Below, piece after piece: positions 25,247 to 33,322 of a stretch of DNA of 34,540 nucleotides. The notes below the pieces were generated by a model, which was not told the DNA's origin, did no database searches, and was given only the letters and a program-made list of their open reading frames with translations. Made by a program: the position numbers and the translations under genes. The DNA is from Anaerohalosphaeraceae bacterium (GTDB lineage: Bacteria; Planctomycetota; Phycisphaerae; Sedimentisphaerales; Anaerohalosphaeraceae): positions 1 to 34,540 of the forward strand of contig DAOWHR010000254.1 in the NCBI GenBank assembly GCA_030641315.1, written 5' to 3'. Position 1 is the first letter of the stretch. Each line of letters opens with the position of its first letter.

Positions 25247-25298
25247 ATATTTTTTGCTGTGCGAATTTATTAGACCTTCATGTATATTTCCGGTTTTT

Positions 25299-25326
25299 AT
25301 TATACTTAAAAAATGTTAATTATACA
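25299..25326 (-). promoter_or_regulatory. Possible promoter region of the polysaccharide operon
   Basis: Two TATAAT boxes occur on the minus strand at 25299-25304 and 25319-25324; the latter is preceded by TG at -1/-2 of the box. Neither has a good -35 at 16-18 bp, so assignment is weak. They lie 50-80 bp before the pyruvyltransferase start. Confidence 0.35.
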
Positions 25327-25435
25327 CTTAGTTTCGTCATTTTTTGAGTATAAGAGCAAGAAAACTGCGGAAAATGCTGGACAAAAGGCAATTTGCGCAG
25401 ATACCAGTTCAATAAAAATTTGTCAAACCAACTTG

Positions 25436-25457
25436 ACGAACTAGCCTGCCAGTTCGT
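25436..25457. repeat. 7-bp inverted repeat upstream of the dockerin-like gene promoter
   Basis: ACGAACT (25436-25442) and AGTTCGT (25451-25457) are perfect arms with an 8-nt centre, ending 28 bp before the -35 at 25486. The position suits an operator, but a 7-bp repeat could be chance. Confidence 0.3.
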
Positions 25458-25485
25458 GCATATTGTCTTCATTGCAATATTACAA

Positions 25486-25515
25486 TTGACTTGAATCAAG
25501 CGGTTTAGGTATAAT
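25486..25515 (+). promoter_or_regulatory. Promoter of the dockerin-like secreted protein gene
   Basis: TTGACT (25486-25491), an 18-bp spacer and a perfect TATAAT (25510-25515). The predicted start is near 25522, giving a 30-nt leader with GGAG ahead of the ATG at 25554. Confidence 0.65.
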
Positions 25516-25553
25516 GCTTATTTAAGTGTGTAACTTATATTGGAGAATGGGAA

Positions 25554-26369
25554 ATGAATAAGTCATACCTGATTGCATGTCTAGTCTTTGTTTTTTCCAC
25601 AAACGCACTTTGCACGACCTACTTTTATAGCGATACAATTGAACCGAATGAGATACATGACAATGTTTATGTTTACTGCATTGATTATGTTCCAACTGTG
25701 ATAGATATGTATGGCGGAGAGATACAAGATTGTGCACTTCTTTACGATTTCAGCATATTAAATTTACATAACGGGACACTGAATTGTTTAGCGTCACTTG
25801 AAGACACAGTGTCAAATATATATGGTGGTACAATTAACTCTTTGGAGGCCCAGGAAAATTCTACTTCTAATATTTATGATGGCGTTTATTATGGCCATTT
25901 TAGTGACGATTCGTCTGGGGTAATTTATGGCGGTGAGATGGATTATTTGCTACTTTCAGGACGGTCAACAGTTATTATAAATGGGGGGAAATTCGTTAAG
26001 GTTTATAGTCTAATTGGAAATTCTTGTACCCCTGCTCTGCATATCAATAAAGCTGAAATTGCAGACTACCTTGATTTCCAAAGCGGAGAAGTTCATATTT
26101 ATGGCAACAACTTTTTCTATGATGAATCGGGGGGAGTTTATGAGCAAGGACAATTGACTGGTCAGTGGTATGATGGAACTTCATTTTCAATTGATTTCTA
26201 TTCTAAAGAAACCTTTGACCACTTACACCTTCACTATCCCGAAGAAATAATATGTGAGCAGCCTATCCCTGCCGATCTAAACAATGACTGCAAAGTAAAC
26301 CTTGAGGATTTAAGTATCTTTTGTTCGTATTGGCTTCAATGTAACCTGTATCCGGCAGATGCTTGTTAA
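25554..26369 (+). CDS. Secreted repeat protein with C-terminal dockerin-like motif
   Basis: This 271-residue protein has a signal peptide ending near STNALC. The middle (about 45-160) contains irregular repeats of 17-20 residues centred on N-I-YGG-type turns (DMYGGEI, NLHNGTL, NIYGGTI, NIYDGVY, VIYGGEM, IINGGKF), as expected for a right-handed beta-helix-like ladder. The C-terminus (about 240-271) reads ADLNNDCKVNLEDLSIF, which fits one dockerin-type calcium loop (D-x-N-x-D-x-x-x-N-x-x-D), followed by a short Cys-containing tail. Planctomycete secreted proteins often end in such single dockerin-like repeats. GGAG precedes the ATG. Function is unknown; surface display or glycan binding is a guess. 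Confidence 0.8.
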   Translation: MNKSYLIACLVFVFSTNALCTTYFYSDTIEPNEIHDNVYVYCIDYVPTVIDMYGGEIQDCALLYDFSILNLHNGTLNCLASLEDTVSNIYGGTINSLEAQENSTSNIYDGVYYGHFSDDSSGVIYGGEMDYLLLSGRSTVIINGGKFVKVYSLIGNSCTPALHINKAEIADYLDFQSGEVHIYGNNFFYDESGGVYEQGQLTGQWYDGTSFSIDFYSKETFDHLHLHYPEEIICEQPIPADLNNDCKVNLEDLSIFCSYWLQCNLYPADAC

Positions 26370-26700
26370 GAGGCAAACAACCCACCTTTTGAGTCCACAA
26401 TTTTTGTGTTTGGTGAAGGTTGGCGGAGAGGAAGGTTCTATTTGCTTCTTGCCTACCCCGCCTTCCGACCCCCTACCCGCCTGTTGGAAAAAGGGTTGCT
26501 TTGGTTCTTTGGATACTATCCGAAAACTTGAAGATTTTCGCTTGCATAACGCTATGGAGTTGTTATATTACCACCTTCAATATTGGCCTGAAAAGCCTTG
26601 TTGGTATACCCTACCGTTTCTTGTGGGATAAGTAGAAGGTTAAGTTTGCTATTTTAGCCTCAATACAATATTAGCATAAACCTTTCAAAAACAACAACTT
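26370..26700 (+). other. Intergenic stretch without a supported gene
   Basis: This 330-bp gap lies between the dockerin-like gene and the tRNA. Short frames here (for example 26359-26631) have no ribosome site and look like chance. It holds a possible tRNA promoter at its right end and no clear terminator hairpin. Confidence 0.5.
26646..26674 (+). promoter_or_regulatory. Possible promoter of tRNA-Arg
   Basis: TTGCTA (26646-26651) and TATTAG (26669-26674) are 17 bp apart, both weak matches. The predicted start near 26681 would be 20 nt before the tRNA. Confidence 0.35.
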
Positions 26701-26774
26701 GCACCTGTAGCTCAATTGGATAGAGCATTGGTCTACGAAACCAAAGGTTACACGTTCGAATCGTGTCAGGTGCG
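26701..26774 (+). tRNA. tRNA-Arg, anticodon ACG
   Basis: A full cloverleaf is seen: acceptor GCACCTG/CAGGTGC, D stem GCTC/GAGC, anticodon stem TTGGT/ACCAA with loop CTACGAA (anticodon ACG, to be read as ICG), 5-nt variable loop and T stem ACACG/CGTGT with TTCGAAT. All stems are perfect. The 3' CCA is not encoded, and a T-rich run follows at once. It is 29 bp upstream of pta. Confidence 0.98.
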
Positions 26775-26803
26775 TTTTTTTCATTTTCGGAAACCTAATC
26801 ACA

Positions 26804-27805
26804 ATGACTCCATTCTTAAAGAAATTAATAGCTCGTGCCCGTTCGATACCTAAAACGGTTGTGCTGCCCGAATCATCCGATAAACGAATCCTTGGTGCAT
26901 TGCCGACGCTTGTCGAGCAGAATATCGCAAAGCCTGTGCTTATCGGCAATGTTGACAGGATCGCTGAGGACCTAAAAGCAATGGGTTTGTCGCTCGATCA
27001 GGTGCCGGCAGTGGATCCGTGCAAGGGCGAGGCGGCAGAAGAATACGCACAGGTTTTCTATGAAATACGCAAATATCGTGGTGTTACTCTGGAAAAAGCC
27101 AGGCAGTTGATGGCCGATCCGGTTTATTTCGGCACTATGATGGTTAAGCAGGGAGACGCTGACGGGCTTATTGCCGGCGCGTGTCACTCGACGGCTGACA
27201 CTATCAGGCCTGCACTTCAGGTTATCAAGGCCGCTGTCGGCTTTAAGACAGTATCAAGTATGTTCTTTATGTGTATGCCTGACGGTGAGATATTCATCTT
27301 TGCCGACTGCGCACTGGTGCAGAACCCGACTTCGGCACAGATGGCTGATATCGCAATATCCACGGCGATCACCGCTCATCAGTTTGGTATCGATCCGAAG
27401 ATAGCAATGCTTTCATACTCAACTAAGAGTTCGTCGAACAGCCGGGACGCTTACAAAGTCGCCAAGGCAACCGATCGGGCACGGGATATCGCATCGGCAC
27501 TGTTTGGGTATGGTGGAGCAGTTGTCATTGACGGTGAACTTCAGTTCGATGCGGCGTTTGTGCCTGAGGTAGCTGCATTGAAATGTCCCGACAGCCCGCT
27601 CAAGGGCAAGGCAAAGATATTCATATTTCCCGATCTTTCATCGGGTAATATAACATACAAAGCTGTACAGAGGATGGCGAAGGCAGAGGCGTACGGGCCG
27701 GTTCTTCAGGGACTTGCCAAGCCTGTTAACGACCTGTCAAGAGGATGCAGCATCGAAGACGTCATAGCGACAGCAGCTATTACCGCTATCCAGGCACAGG
27801 GATAA
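26804..27805 (+). CDS. pta: Phosphate acetyltransferase
   Basis: Pta interconverts acetyl-CoA and acetyl phosphate in acetate metabolism. The 333-residue product is the short form, made only of the PTA_PTB catalytic domain and lacking the N-terminal regulatory part of long Pta enzymes. Family elements are KTVVLPESSDKRIL, KPVLIGN, MMVKQGDADGLIAGACHST, VFMC-like FFMCMPDGEIFIFADCALVQNPT, IAMLSYSTKSSS and the late IFIFPDLSSGNITYKAVQR and GLAKPVNDLSRGCS. No acetate kinase gene is in the window. No clear Shine-Dalgarno is seen, and the tRNA-Arg gene ends only 29 bp upstream, so a shared transcript is possible. The next gene starts 6 bp after its stop. Confidence 0.95.
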   Translation: MTPFLKKLIARARSIPKTVVLPESSDKRILGALPTLVEQNIAKPVLIGNVDRIAEDLKAMGLSLDQVPAVDPCKGEAAEEYAQVFYEIRKYRGVTLEKARQLMADPVYFGTMMVKQGDADGLIAGACHSTADTIRPALQVIKAAVGFKTVSSMFFMCMPDGEIFIFADCALVQNPTSAQMADIAISTAITAHQFGIDPKIAMLSYSTKSSSNSRDAYKVAKATDRARDIASALFGYGGAVVIDGELQFDAAFVPEVAALKCPDSPLKGKAKIFIFPDLSSGNITYKAVQRMAKAEAYGPVLQGLAKPVNDLSRGCSIEDVIATAAITAIQAQG

Positions 27806-27811
27806 ACCGCA

Positions 27812-28189
27812 GTGACAGAGGCGAAGTCAAAACAGCAGAGTGAATTTGTGATACACAAACACACACGCTGCGATGATGTTCACTGGGACCTGATGCTGCG
27901 TGTCGGTGAAGCGCTGCTTACGTGGCGGCTTGATATCGAACCCGATAAACTTACCGACAGGGAAACGTTGGCGATCAAGATCGCTGACCATGACCTGAGA
28001 TTTCTCAAGTATGAAGGCCCGGTAAATAACGGGGCAGGCTCAGTTGAGATGGCTGCCAAGGGTTCATGCCAACTGCTGTTCGTAAATGATGGGGAAATTG
28101 AGATCGATTTTGACAGCCCAAGTCTGGCTGGTCAGTTTATACTGCAACGCATTGTCGGGGACGAATGGCGATTGCGATCACTTGCGTAA
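27812..28189 (+). CDS. Stand-alone LigD-type 3'-phosphoesterase domain protein
   Basis: This 125-residue protein resembles the DNA ligase D N-terminal 3'-phosphoesterase domain (PF13298), which trims 3'-phosphate or ribonucleotide ends in bacterial NHEJ. The motif FVIHKHTRCDDVHWDLMLR corresponds to the catalytic H-x-x-x-x-x-H-x-D region, though the Arg usually found two residues after the Asp (HYDFR) is Met here. LLTWRL and FLKYEGP also match the fold. It starts with GTG, with AGGGA about 11 nt before, and lies 6 bp after pta, so it is likely co-transcribed. No ligase or Ku is in the window. Its 3' end overlaps the convergent CDF gene by 12 bp. Activity is uncertain given the changed residue. 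Confidence 0.78.
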   Translation: MTEAKSKQQSEFVIHKHTRCDDVHWDLMLRVGEALLTWRLDIEPDKLTDRETLAIKIADHDLRFLKYEGPVNNGAGSVEMAAKGSCQLLFVNDGEIEIDFDSPSLAGQFILQRIVGDEWRLRSLA

Positions 28190-29089
28190 CTCAGGAATGT
28201 CAGGCTCAACGTGTATGGTTATGTTGACCGGTCTATTGAGCTGATCTCGAATCGTATCGCTAAGCGAATCTGTTATGTCGTGTGCCTGTGTCACTGTCAG
28301 AAGCGGGTCGACGAGAATGTGGAGGTCGAGAAATATCTCACGGCCTACATTTCTGGTTCTGAGTTTGTGCCACTGCTTTACATTCGTTTCAGCATTGATC
28401 ACACTTTCGATCTGGCAGAGTGTTTTGGAATCTACGGCGCGTTCTACAAGCTCGTCCAGACAACCTCGGATTATCGTTACCGCTACCCAGATGATCATCA
28501 ATCCGACAACTACTGTGGCGAACTGGTCGGCATAGACGTAGCCTGATCTGTGAGCGATAAAACCCAAGACAACCACGACCGAACTTAAGGCATCGCTTCG
28601 ATGGTGCCACGCGTTTGCGTACAGGGCGGGGCTGTGGCCCTTGACAGAGACGATCTTTGTTACCCGGTAAAGCAGCTCTTTGAATACCACCGAGAGCATC
28701 GCTGCCCAGAACACTATCCAACCGATAGTATGATCTTCTTGCTGATGTACCTTTATATCAGCTATTACCATGATCGCACGATAGCCCATCGCCAGTCCGA
28801 CAATGGCAAGAACCGCAGCTACGAACATGGCAGAGAAAGTCTCGATCCTTCCGTGGCCGTACTGGTGTTCGAGGTCGGGTTCTTTGGAACCGTAATATGT
28901 TCCAACGAGAACAGCAACGTCAGTTGCCAGGTCGGAAATCGAATGAATGCCGTCAGCGACCAGGGACATCGATCCCGCTATAGAACCGACAACGACTTTT
29001 ATAACCGAAAGTACAAGGTTGACGGCTGCACCTAGATATGTTACCCGGCGAATTTGTCGATTGTCATTATTGATCCGGTCAACACCCAT
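28178..29089 (-). CDS. Cation diffusion facilitator (CDF) metal exporter
   Basis: This 303-residue inner-membrane antiporter exports divalent metal (zinc, iron, manganese or similar) against protons. About six transmembrane helices are visible, with metal-site residues in MSLVADGIHSISDLATD (helix 2) and ANAWHHRSDALSS (helix 5). The cytoplasmic C-terminal domain (about 205-303, GREIFLDLHILVDPLLTVTQAHDI, ending in VNITIHVEPD) is the regulatory metal-binding fold. The start overlaps the stop of the phosphohexomutase by one base (TAATG), so they are probably translated together. The exact metal cannot be predicted safely; the D/H pattern is compatible with Fe/Zn-type CDF proteins. Confidence 0.93.
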   Translation of the reverse strand: MGVDRINNDNRQIRRVTYLGAAVNLVLSVIKVVVGSIAGSMSLVADGIHSISDLATDVAVLVGTYYGSKEPDLEHQYGHGRIETFSAMFVAAVLAIVGLAMGYRAIMVIADIKVHQQEDHTIGWIVFWAAMLSVVFKELLYRVTKIVSVKGHSPALYANAWHHRSDALSSVVVVLGFIAHRSGYVYADQFATVVVGLMIIWVAVTIIRGCLDELVERAVDSKTLCQIESVINAETNVKQWHKLRTRNVGREIFLDLHILVDPLLTVTQAHDITDSLSDTIRDQLNRPVNITIHVEPDIPELRK

Positions 29090-30465
29090 TATTTCACTAT
29101 TTCGCTCCTGATGGATGCTACGATGTCGATATATTTTTTTGCTGCCGCTTCAGTTTCAGTCTCTACGATGACTCGCATTACCGGTTCGGTGTTGCTGGTA
29201 CGGAGATGGACCCAGCCGTCTTCAAAATCGAATCTGCAGCCGTCAAGTGTATTTATCTTCGCCTGAGGAAATGCCAGTTTGGCTTTTTCGATTATAGCAT
29301 CAGCTGTTGCCTTGTCAGCAGCGAACTTTGCTTTGTCGACATAATAGCATCCCACCTGATCTACCAACTGACTAACGGTTTTGCCGGTCTCGGCCATAAG
29401 TTCAAGCACAAGAGCCATTCCAACCAAGCTATCACGTACAGGGCCGACTCTCAGGTCGATTATTCCGCCGTTGCCTTCTCCGCCTATTACGCATTTGTTG
29501 TTTACCATGGCTTGGGCTACATTTGCCTCGCCTACCGCAGTTCGCAGAACATTGCAGCCAGCTCTTTCTGCAACGTCATCTATCATTCTTGAAGTTGAGA
29601 GATTTGCAGCAGCGTTTCCTTTGGTTTTGCTGAATACGTGCATCGCAGCCATCGCCAGGGTATATTCCTCGCCGATATAGGTGCCCTTCTGGTCGACTAT
29701 GGCAAGTCTGTCGGCGTCCGGGTCCTGTGCGAAACCGATGTCGGCTCCCACTTCGTTCATTTTGTCGCAGAGACTGACAAGGTTGTCTTTAGTGGGTTCG
29801 GGAGTATGTGCGAAGATGCCTGTCGGGTCGATGTTGATGCCGATAACTTCGCAGCCGAACCGCTCGAGCAGCATTTCACCAATCCGGCCCCCTGCTCCGT
29901 TTACGCTGTCAAGAACTACTTTGAATCTCTTAGCGATGATAGTTTCCGGGTTGACGATGGCACGGACCTTGTCGATATGCACTTCATTTGTTTTGTCAGT
30001 ACAAGCGATAGAGCCGCAATCTACAGAGCCAACGGTGTCGAAATCTTTATCGAAATAGCACTGGCGAATCTTCTGGGCCATATCTGCTGGCGGAGCGATG
30101 CCATTGCCGAGTAAAAGCTTGATCCCGTTGTACGGAACCGGGTTGTGCGATGCGGTTATCACTACGCCGCCTGCGCAACCGAGGTGTGTGATCATAACCC
30201 CAACAGAAGGTGTCGGGACAATACCAAGATCAACGACATCGATTCCTGCCGAGCAAAGACCGCTTGCAACGGCAGACAAAATCATCGGGCCGGAGACACG
30301 GGAATCTCTGCCTATACAGACCTTGAGTTTTTCGTCCTGATCCCCTGCCGAGCGTTTGAGGAATGTTCCGAATGCACAACCATAATCGGCGGCAATTGCC
30401 GAGGTAAGATTTTCACCAATTATTCCGCGCATTCCGCTAATGCTGATAATAAGCTCTTCGGGCAT
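29089..30465 (-). CDS. glmM: Phosphohexomutase, probably phosphoglucosamine mutase
   Basis: This 458-residue alpha-D-phosphohexomutase has all four active-site loops: the phosphoserine loop VVITASHNPVPYNGIK (near residue 103), the Mg loop QDPDADRLAIVD (near 248), the sugar loop in GGEGNGGII (near 325) and the phosphate loop RTSNTEPVMRVI near the C-terminus. GEGNGG with the short length points to GlmM, which makes GlcN-1-P for UDP-GlcNAc, rather than phosphomannomutase, but the split is not certain by eye. The UAP1-type pyrophosphorylase in the window fits the same path. It follows the PEGA lipoprotein by 68 bp and precedes the CDF gene with a 1-bp overlap. Confidence 0.85.
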   Translation of the reverse strand: MPEELIISISGMRGIIGENLTSAIAADYGCAFGTFLKRSAGDQDEKLKVCIGRDSRVSGPMILSAVASGLCSAGIDVVDLGIVPTPSVGVMITHLGCAGGVVITASHNPVPYNGIKLLLGNGIAPPADMAQKIRQCYFDKDFDTVGSVDCGSIACTDKTNEVHIDKVRAIVNPETIIAKRFKVVLDSVNGAGGRIGEMLLERFGCEVIGINIDPTGIFAHTPEPTKDNLVSLCDKMNEVGADIGFAQDPDADRLAIVDQKGTYIGEEYTLAMAAMHVFSKTKGNAAANLSTSRMIDDVAERAGCNVLRTAVGEANVAQAMVNNKCVIGGEGNGGIIDLRVGPVRDSLVGMALVLELMAETGKTVSQLVDQVGCYYVDKAKFAADKATADAIIEKAKLAFPQAKINTLDGCRFDFEDGWVHLRTSNTEPVMRVIVETETEAAAKKYIDIVASIRSEIVK

Positions 30466-30533
30466 ATTGTTCCGTTCCTAAAAAAATATCTGTAAAACCA
30501 AACCTTACCGCTTTGGGAAAACCGTTATAGTTG

Positions 30534-30980
30534 TTATTCGGCTTTTTGGGCGGAGTTGTCCAGTTCCGGCGTTGCCTGTAACTGCATTTTGTTTGCCTTA
30601 TCGATGAGTTCGTCCCGGTCCGCGGCCTTGTACGGGGTAAGAGTGAAATCCCACTGGTGTTCGTCTTCGATGGTTTTGGGCCATAGAACCTGGGCGAAGA
30701 AGTCGAACGGGAACTTGTCATGAAGCGGACGGGCAAGCTCTCTATGCGTGTTGAGCGTTTCATAGCCCTGCTTGCTGATGCTGACGCGGTAATCGCCGTA
30801 CCAGTTAAAGCCAACTGTTACGGGTGAATTACCGATCTGCTCGTCGTTTAGTGTGACCAAAGCTCCCGGGGGAGATGTGTTTATGGTCAGGTGCCTCTCA
30901 ACGCAGCCAGCTATGGGGATCATTAGAAAAACTGTTATTAACAGGGCAGTTAGTTTGACACAAGTGCTTTTATTGTACAT
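30534..30980 (-). CDS. PEGA-domain lipoprotein
   Basis: This 148-residue protein has a signal peptide with a lipobox ending IAGC, so it is a likely lipoprotein. A PEGA domain follows at about residues 29-75 (LTINTSPPGALVTLNDEQIGNSPVT..., shortened here), a small beta-sheet repeat found in surface and cell-wall-associated proteins. The second half (LHDKFPFDFFAQVLWPKTI) recurs in planctomycete PEGA lipoproteins. GAGGG precedes the ATG by about 7 nt. It is the first gene of a possible operon with the mutase and CDF transporter. Function unknown. Confidence 0.82.
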   Translation of the reverse strand: MYNKSTCVKLTALLITVFLMIPIAGCVERHLTINTSPPGALVTLNDEQIGNSPVTVGFNWYGDYRVSISKQGYETLNTHRELARPLHDKFPFDFFAQVLWPKTIEDEHQWDFTLTPYKAADRDELIDKANKMQLQATPELDNSAQKAE

Positions 30981-31174
30981 TTTTATCCCTCAATGCATAA
31001 CTGTAACGGTAAGGACGTATAAATTCGACGGTCATGTAAACAAATTACCACTATTCGGAATGTAAATCAACTATGCAATTGACATTATATGCCTTAGATT
31101 GTAAGTTATTGGAACGTTTTTGTTCGCATTGCGCGTTAATCAGGTCAGATAATACATTTATTACGGTTGGTTGT

Positions 31175-33190
31175 ATGAAGATTTCTATTGATTGGTTAAG
31201 TGATTACGTTGAGTTTGATAAGAGTGGTCCTGAGATAGCTGATATTCTGAGCGATCTTGGATTTCCTCTTGAGGGTATTGAAGAGGTTTACGGCGATACC
31301 GTTATTGATATTGAAGTATCAAGCAATCGCGGTGACTGCCTAAGTCATATTGGTGTAGCTCGGGAAGTTGCGGCTTTTCTGGGTAAGGAGCTTAAACTAC
31401 CAAAATTTGAACTGCCTGAAGATGAGACGCAGGCATCTGATAAGGTTAATATTCAAATCGACGAACCTGAACTTTGCGGGCGGTATACTGCAAGGGTAAT
31501 CATCGGGGCCAAGATCGGGCCGAGTCCTGAGTGGATGAGCAATCGGCTTGAGTCTGTCGGGGTGCGCAGCGTTAATAATGTTGTTGACGCAACTAACTAC
31601 GCGATGATGGAGACCGGGCAGCCACCACACGCATTTGACTGTGACAAAATATCGGGGGGCAAGATCATTGTTCGCAAAGCAGTCAAGGGCGAACGGATTG
31701 TCAGCATCGATGAGACGAAGTGTGAACTCGAAGACGATATGCTTGTGATCGCAGATGAGAACTGCCCGGTAGCAATTGCCGGGGTTATGGGCGGGCCGGA
31801 TACGGAGATAAGCGAGTCCACGAAGGCAATTCTTCTGGAGGAAGCACAGTTCAACCCGGTCACTGTTAGAAGAACAGGCAGAAGGCTTGGAATCAGTTCC
31901 GAAGCATCTTTCAGATTTGAAAGGTTCGTTGACACTGAAATGATTGACTGGGCATCTAAACGAACCGCGGATCTGATAGTGCAGGTCGCAGGCGGAACAG
32001 TTGCTAAAGGCGTGGTAGACGTTTATCCATGCAAGAGCGAATCTGAGACCGTGGGGATGAGGTTCTCTCGGATGAAGCATCTGCTCGGCATCGATATTGC
32101 TGTTGAAGATGTTGTCCGTATCTTTGCAGGACTTGGATTTAATCCTGAGGTCAAAAGTGACGATCTTATCGTCGCTACGGTCCCGACATGGAGACATGAT
32201 ATATATCGCGAGGTTGACCTGATCGAGGAAGTGATAAGAAGTTATGGTTTAAGCAATATTCCCGTCGAGCAGAAACTTAATATTGAAGTTATTCCGGTCG
32301 ATGAGCGTGAGAAAGTTTCCGGGGATATAAGAACATATCTTAACAGCTGCGGATTCTACGAAACTATCAATGTTACTTTTGTCGATGATGTCGCAGGCAG
32401 TATATTTAACTCGGCTAAGGATGGGGGAAATATCTGTGTAAAAGACGACTCGCGGAAGTCTGCGAATCTGCTGAGGCAGAGTTTGCTCGGTTCACTTCTT
32501 GGAGTGATGAAAAGTAATCTTAACGCACGCAATACCCCGTGCAGGATATTTGAAATTTCAAATACTTTCAAGCCATCGTCTGACAGTCAACTGCCGTTAG
32601 AGCGAACTAAAGTTGCACTTATGTACGACGGTGATTTCCGGGAACTGAAAGGCGCGATTGAAGGCCTTGTTCGAGCAATGAACAAGGATGTTGAATTTTT
32701 GGTGAAACCTGCTGACATAAATTGGTATATGCCTGGAGGAGAAATCTACTGCGGCGATAAACTAATCGGTTCGTGCGGTGTGATACCTTCCGATGTTGCC
32801 GGGAAATTTGATATTAAGGGTGTTGAAATTGTTGCCGCTGAGCTGGACTTTGAAGAACTGCTTTCACTTTCCGGGGCAGTGACGACGTTTAAACCTATAC
32901 CAAGATTCCCATCAATTACCCGTGATCTGTCGCTGATACTGGATGAAGCTGTTTCATGGAGCGACATTGAAAACGCAGTCAGACAAAAGGGTCCGGCTGA
33001 ACTTGAGGAAGTTCAGTTTACGGGTATTTATCGCGGTAAACCCATCGAAAACGGCAAAAAGAGTGTGACCGCTTCGCTGCGGTTCCGTGATGAAGACGGT
33101 ACCCTAAGGCATGAAGTCGTTGATGGTTTTGAGGCTGAAATCCTGAATGAACTTAAAAGTACGCTTAAGGCTAAGCTCCGAACAATTTAA
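31175..33190 (+). CDS. pheT: Phenylalanine--tRNA ligase beta subunit, short form
   Basis: PheT pairs with PheS to charge tRNA-Phe. The product from ATG 31175 is 671 residues, about 120 shorter than typical bacterial PheT. The missing part is the EMAP/tRNA-binding OB domain that normally lies between the N-terminal KISIDWLSDYV and DIEVSSNRGDCLS. The B3/B4 editing region (GRYTARVI, SVNNVVDATNYAMMETGQPPHAFD), the B5 domain (WRHDIYREVDLIEEV), the catalytic-like core and a C-terminal FDX-ACB anticodon-binding domain (about 575-671, FPSITRDLSLIL) are present. An upstream in-frame ATG at 31073 would add 34 unsupported residues. pheS is not adjacent, unlike in many bacteria. Confidence 0.94.
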   Translation: MKISIDWLSDYVEFDKSGPEIADILSDLGFPLEGIEEVYGDTVIDIEVSSNRGDCLSHIGVAREVAAFLGKELKLPKFELPEDETQASDKVNIQIDEPELCGRYTARVIIGAKIGPSPEWMSNRLESVGVRSVNNVVDATNYAMMETGQPPHAFDCDKISGGKIIVRKAVKGERIVSIDETKCELEDDMLVIADENCPVAIAGVMGGPDTEISESTKAILLEEAQFNPVTVRRTGRRLGISSEASFRFERFVDTEMIDWASKRTADLIVQVAGGTVAKGVVDVYPCKSESETVGMRFSRMKHLLGIDIAVEDVVRIFAGLGFNPEVKSDDLIVATVPTWRHDIYREVDLIEEVIRSYGLSNIPVEQKLNIEVIPVDEREKVSGDIRTYLNSCGFYETINVTFVDDVAGSIFNSAKDGGNICVKDDSRKSANLLRQSLLGSLLGVMKSNLNARNTPCRIFEISNTFKPSSDSQLPLERTKVALMYDGDFRELKGAIEGLVRAMNKDVEFLVKPADINWYMPGGEIYCGDKLIGSCGVIPSDVAGKFDIKGVEIVAAELDFEELLSLSGAVTTFKPIPRFPSITRDLSLILDEAVSWSDIENAVRQKGPAELEEVQFTGIYRGKPIENGKKSVTASLRFRDEDGTLRHEVVDGFEAEILNELKSTLKAKLRTI

Positions 33191-33287
33191 AATAAGCTTA
33201 ATGAAAAAAACTTTTGTTTGCTAACCGCCGTTCCTCAATGAATTTAGCCGTTACAGGTGTTTTGGTTTGAATTTTTACTCAAGAGAC

Positions 33288-33316
33288 TTGATTTCGTTTG
33301 CCGAATATGTTATAAG
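33288..33316 (+). promoter_or_regulatory. Promoter of the 6S-like RNA
   Basis: TTGATT (33288-33293), a 17-bp spacer and TATAAG (33311-33316). The predicted start is near 33323, just ahead of the rod-like RNA's closing stem at 33332. Confidence 0.6.
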
Positions 33317-33322
33317 ATAATA

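Noticed and set aside
26359-26631. 90-codon ORF after the dockerin-like gene
   Set aside because: It overlaps the stop of the real gene, lacks a ribosome site and has a low-complexity Pro/Cys composition with no family resemblance.
26671-26949. Minus-strand ORF across the tRNA and start of pta
   Set aside because: It is a reverse frame over a perfect tRNA and a well-supported pta start.
31397-32197. 266-codon minus-strand ORF inside pheT
   Set aside because: It is antisense to a conserved synthetase, its composition is that of a reversed frame, and it has no family motif.
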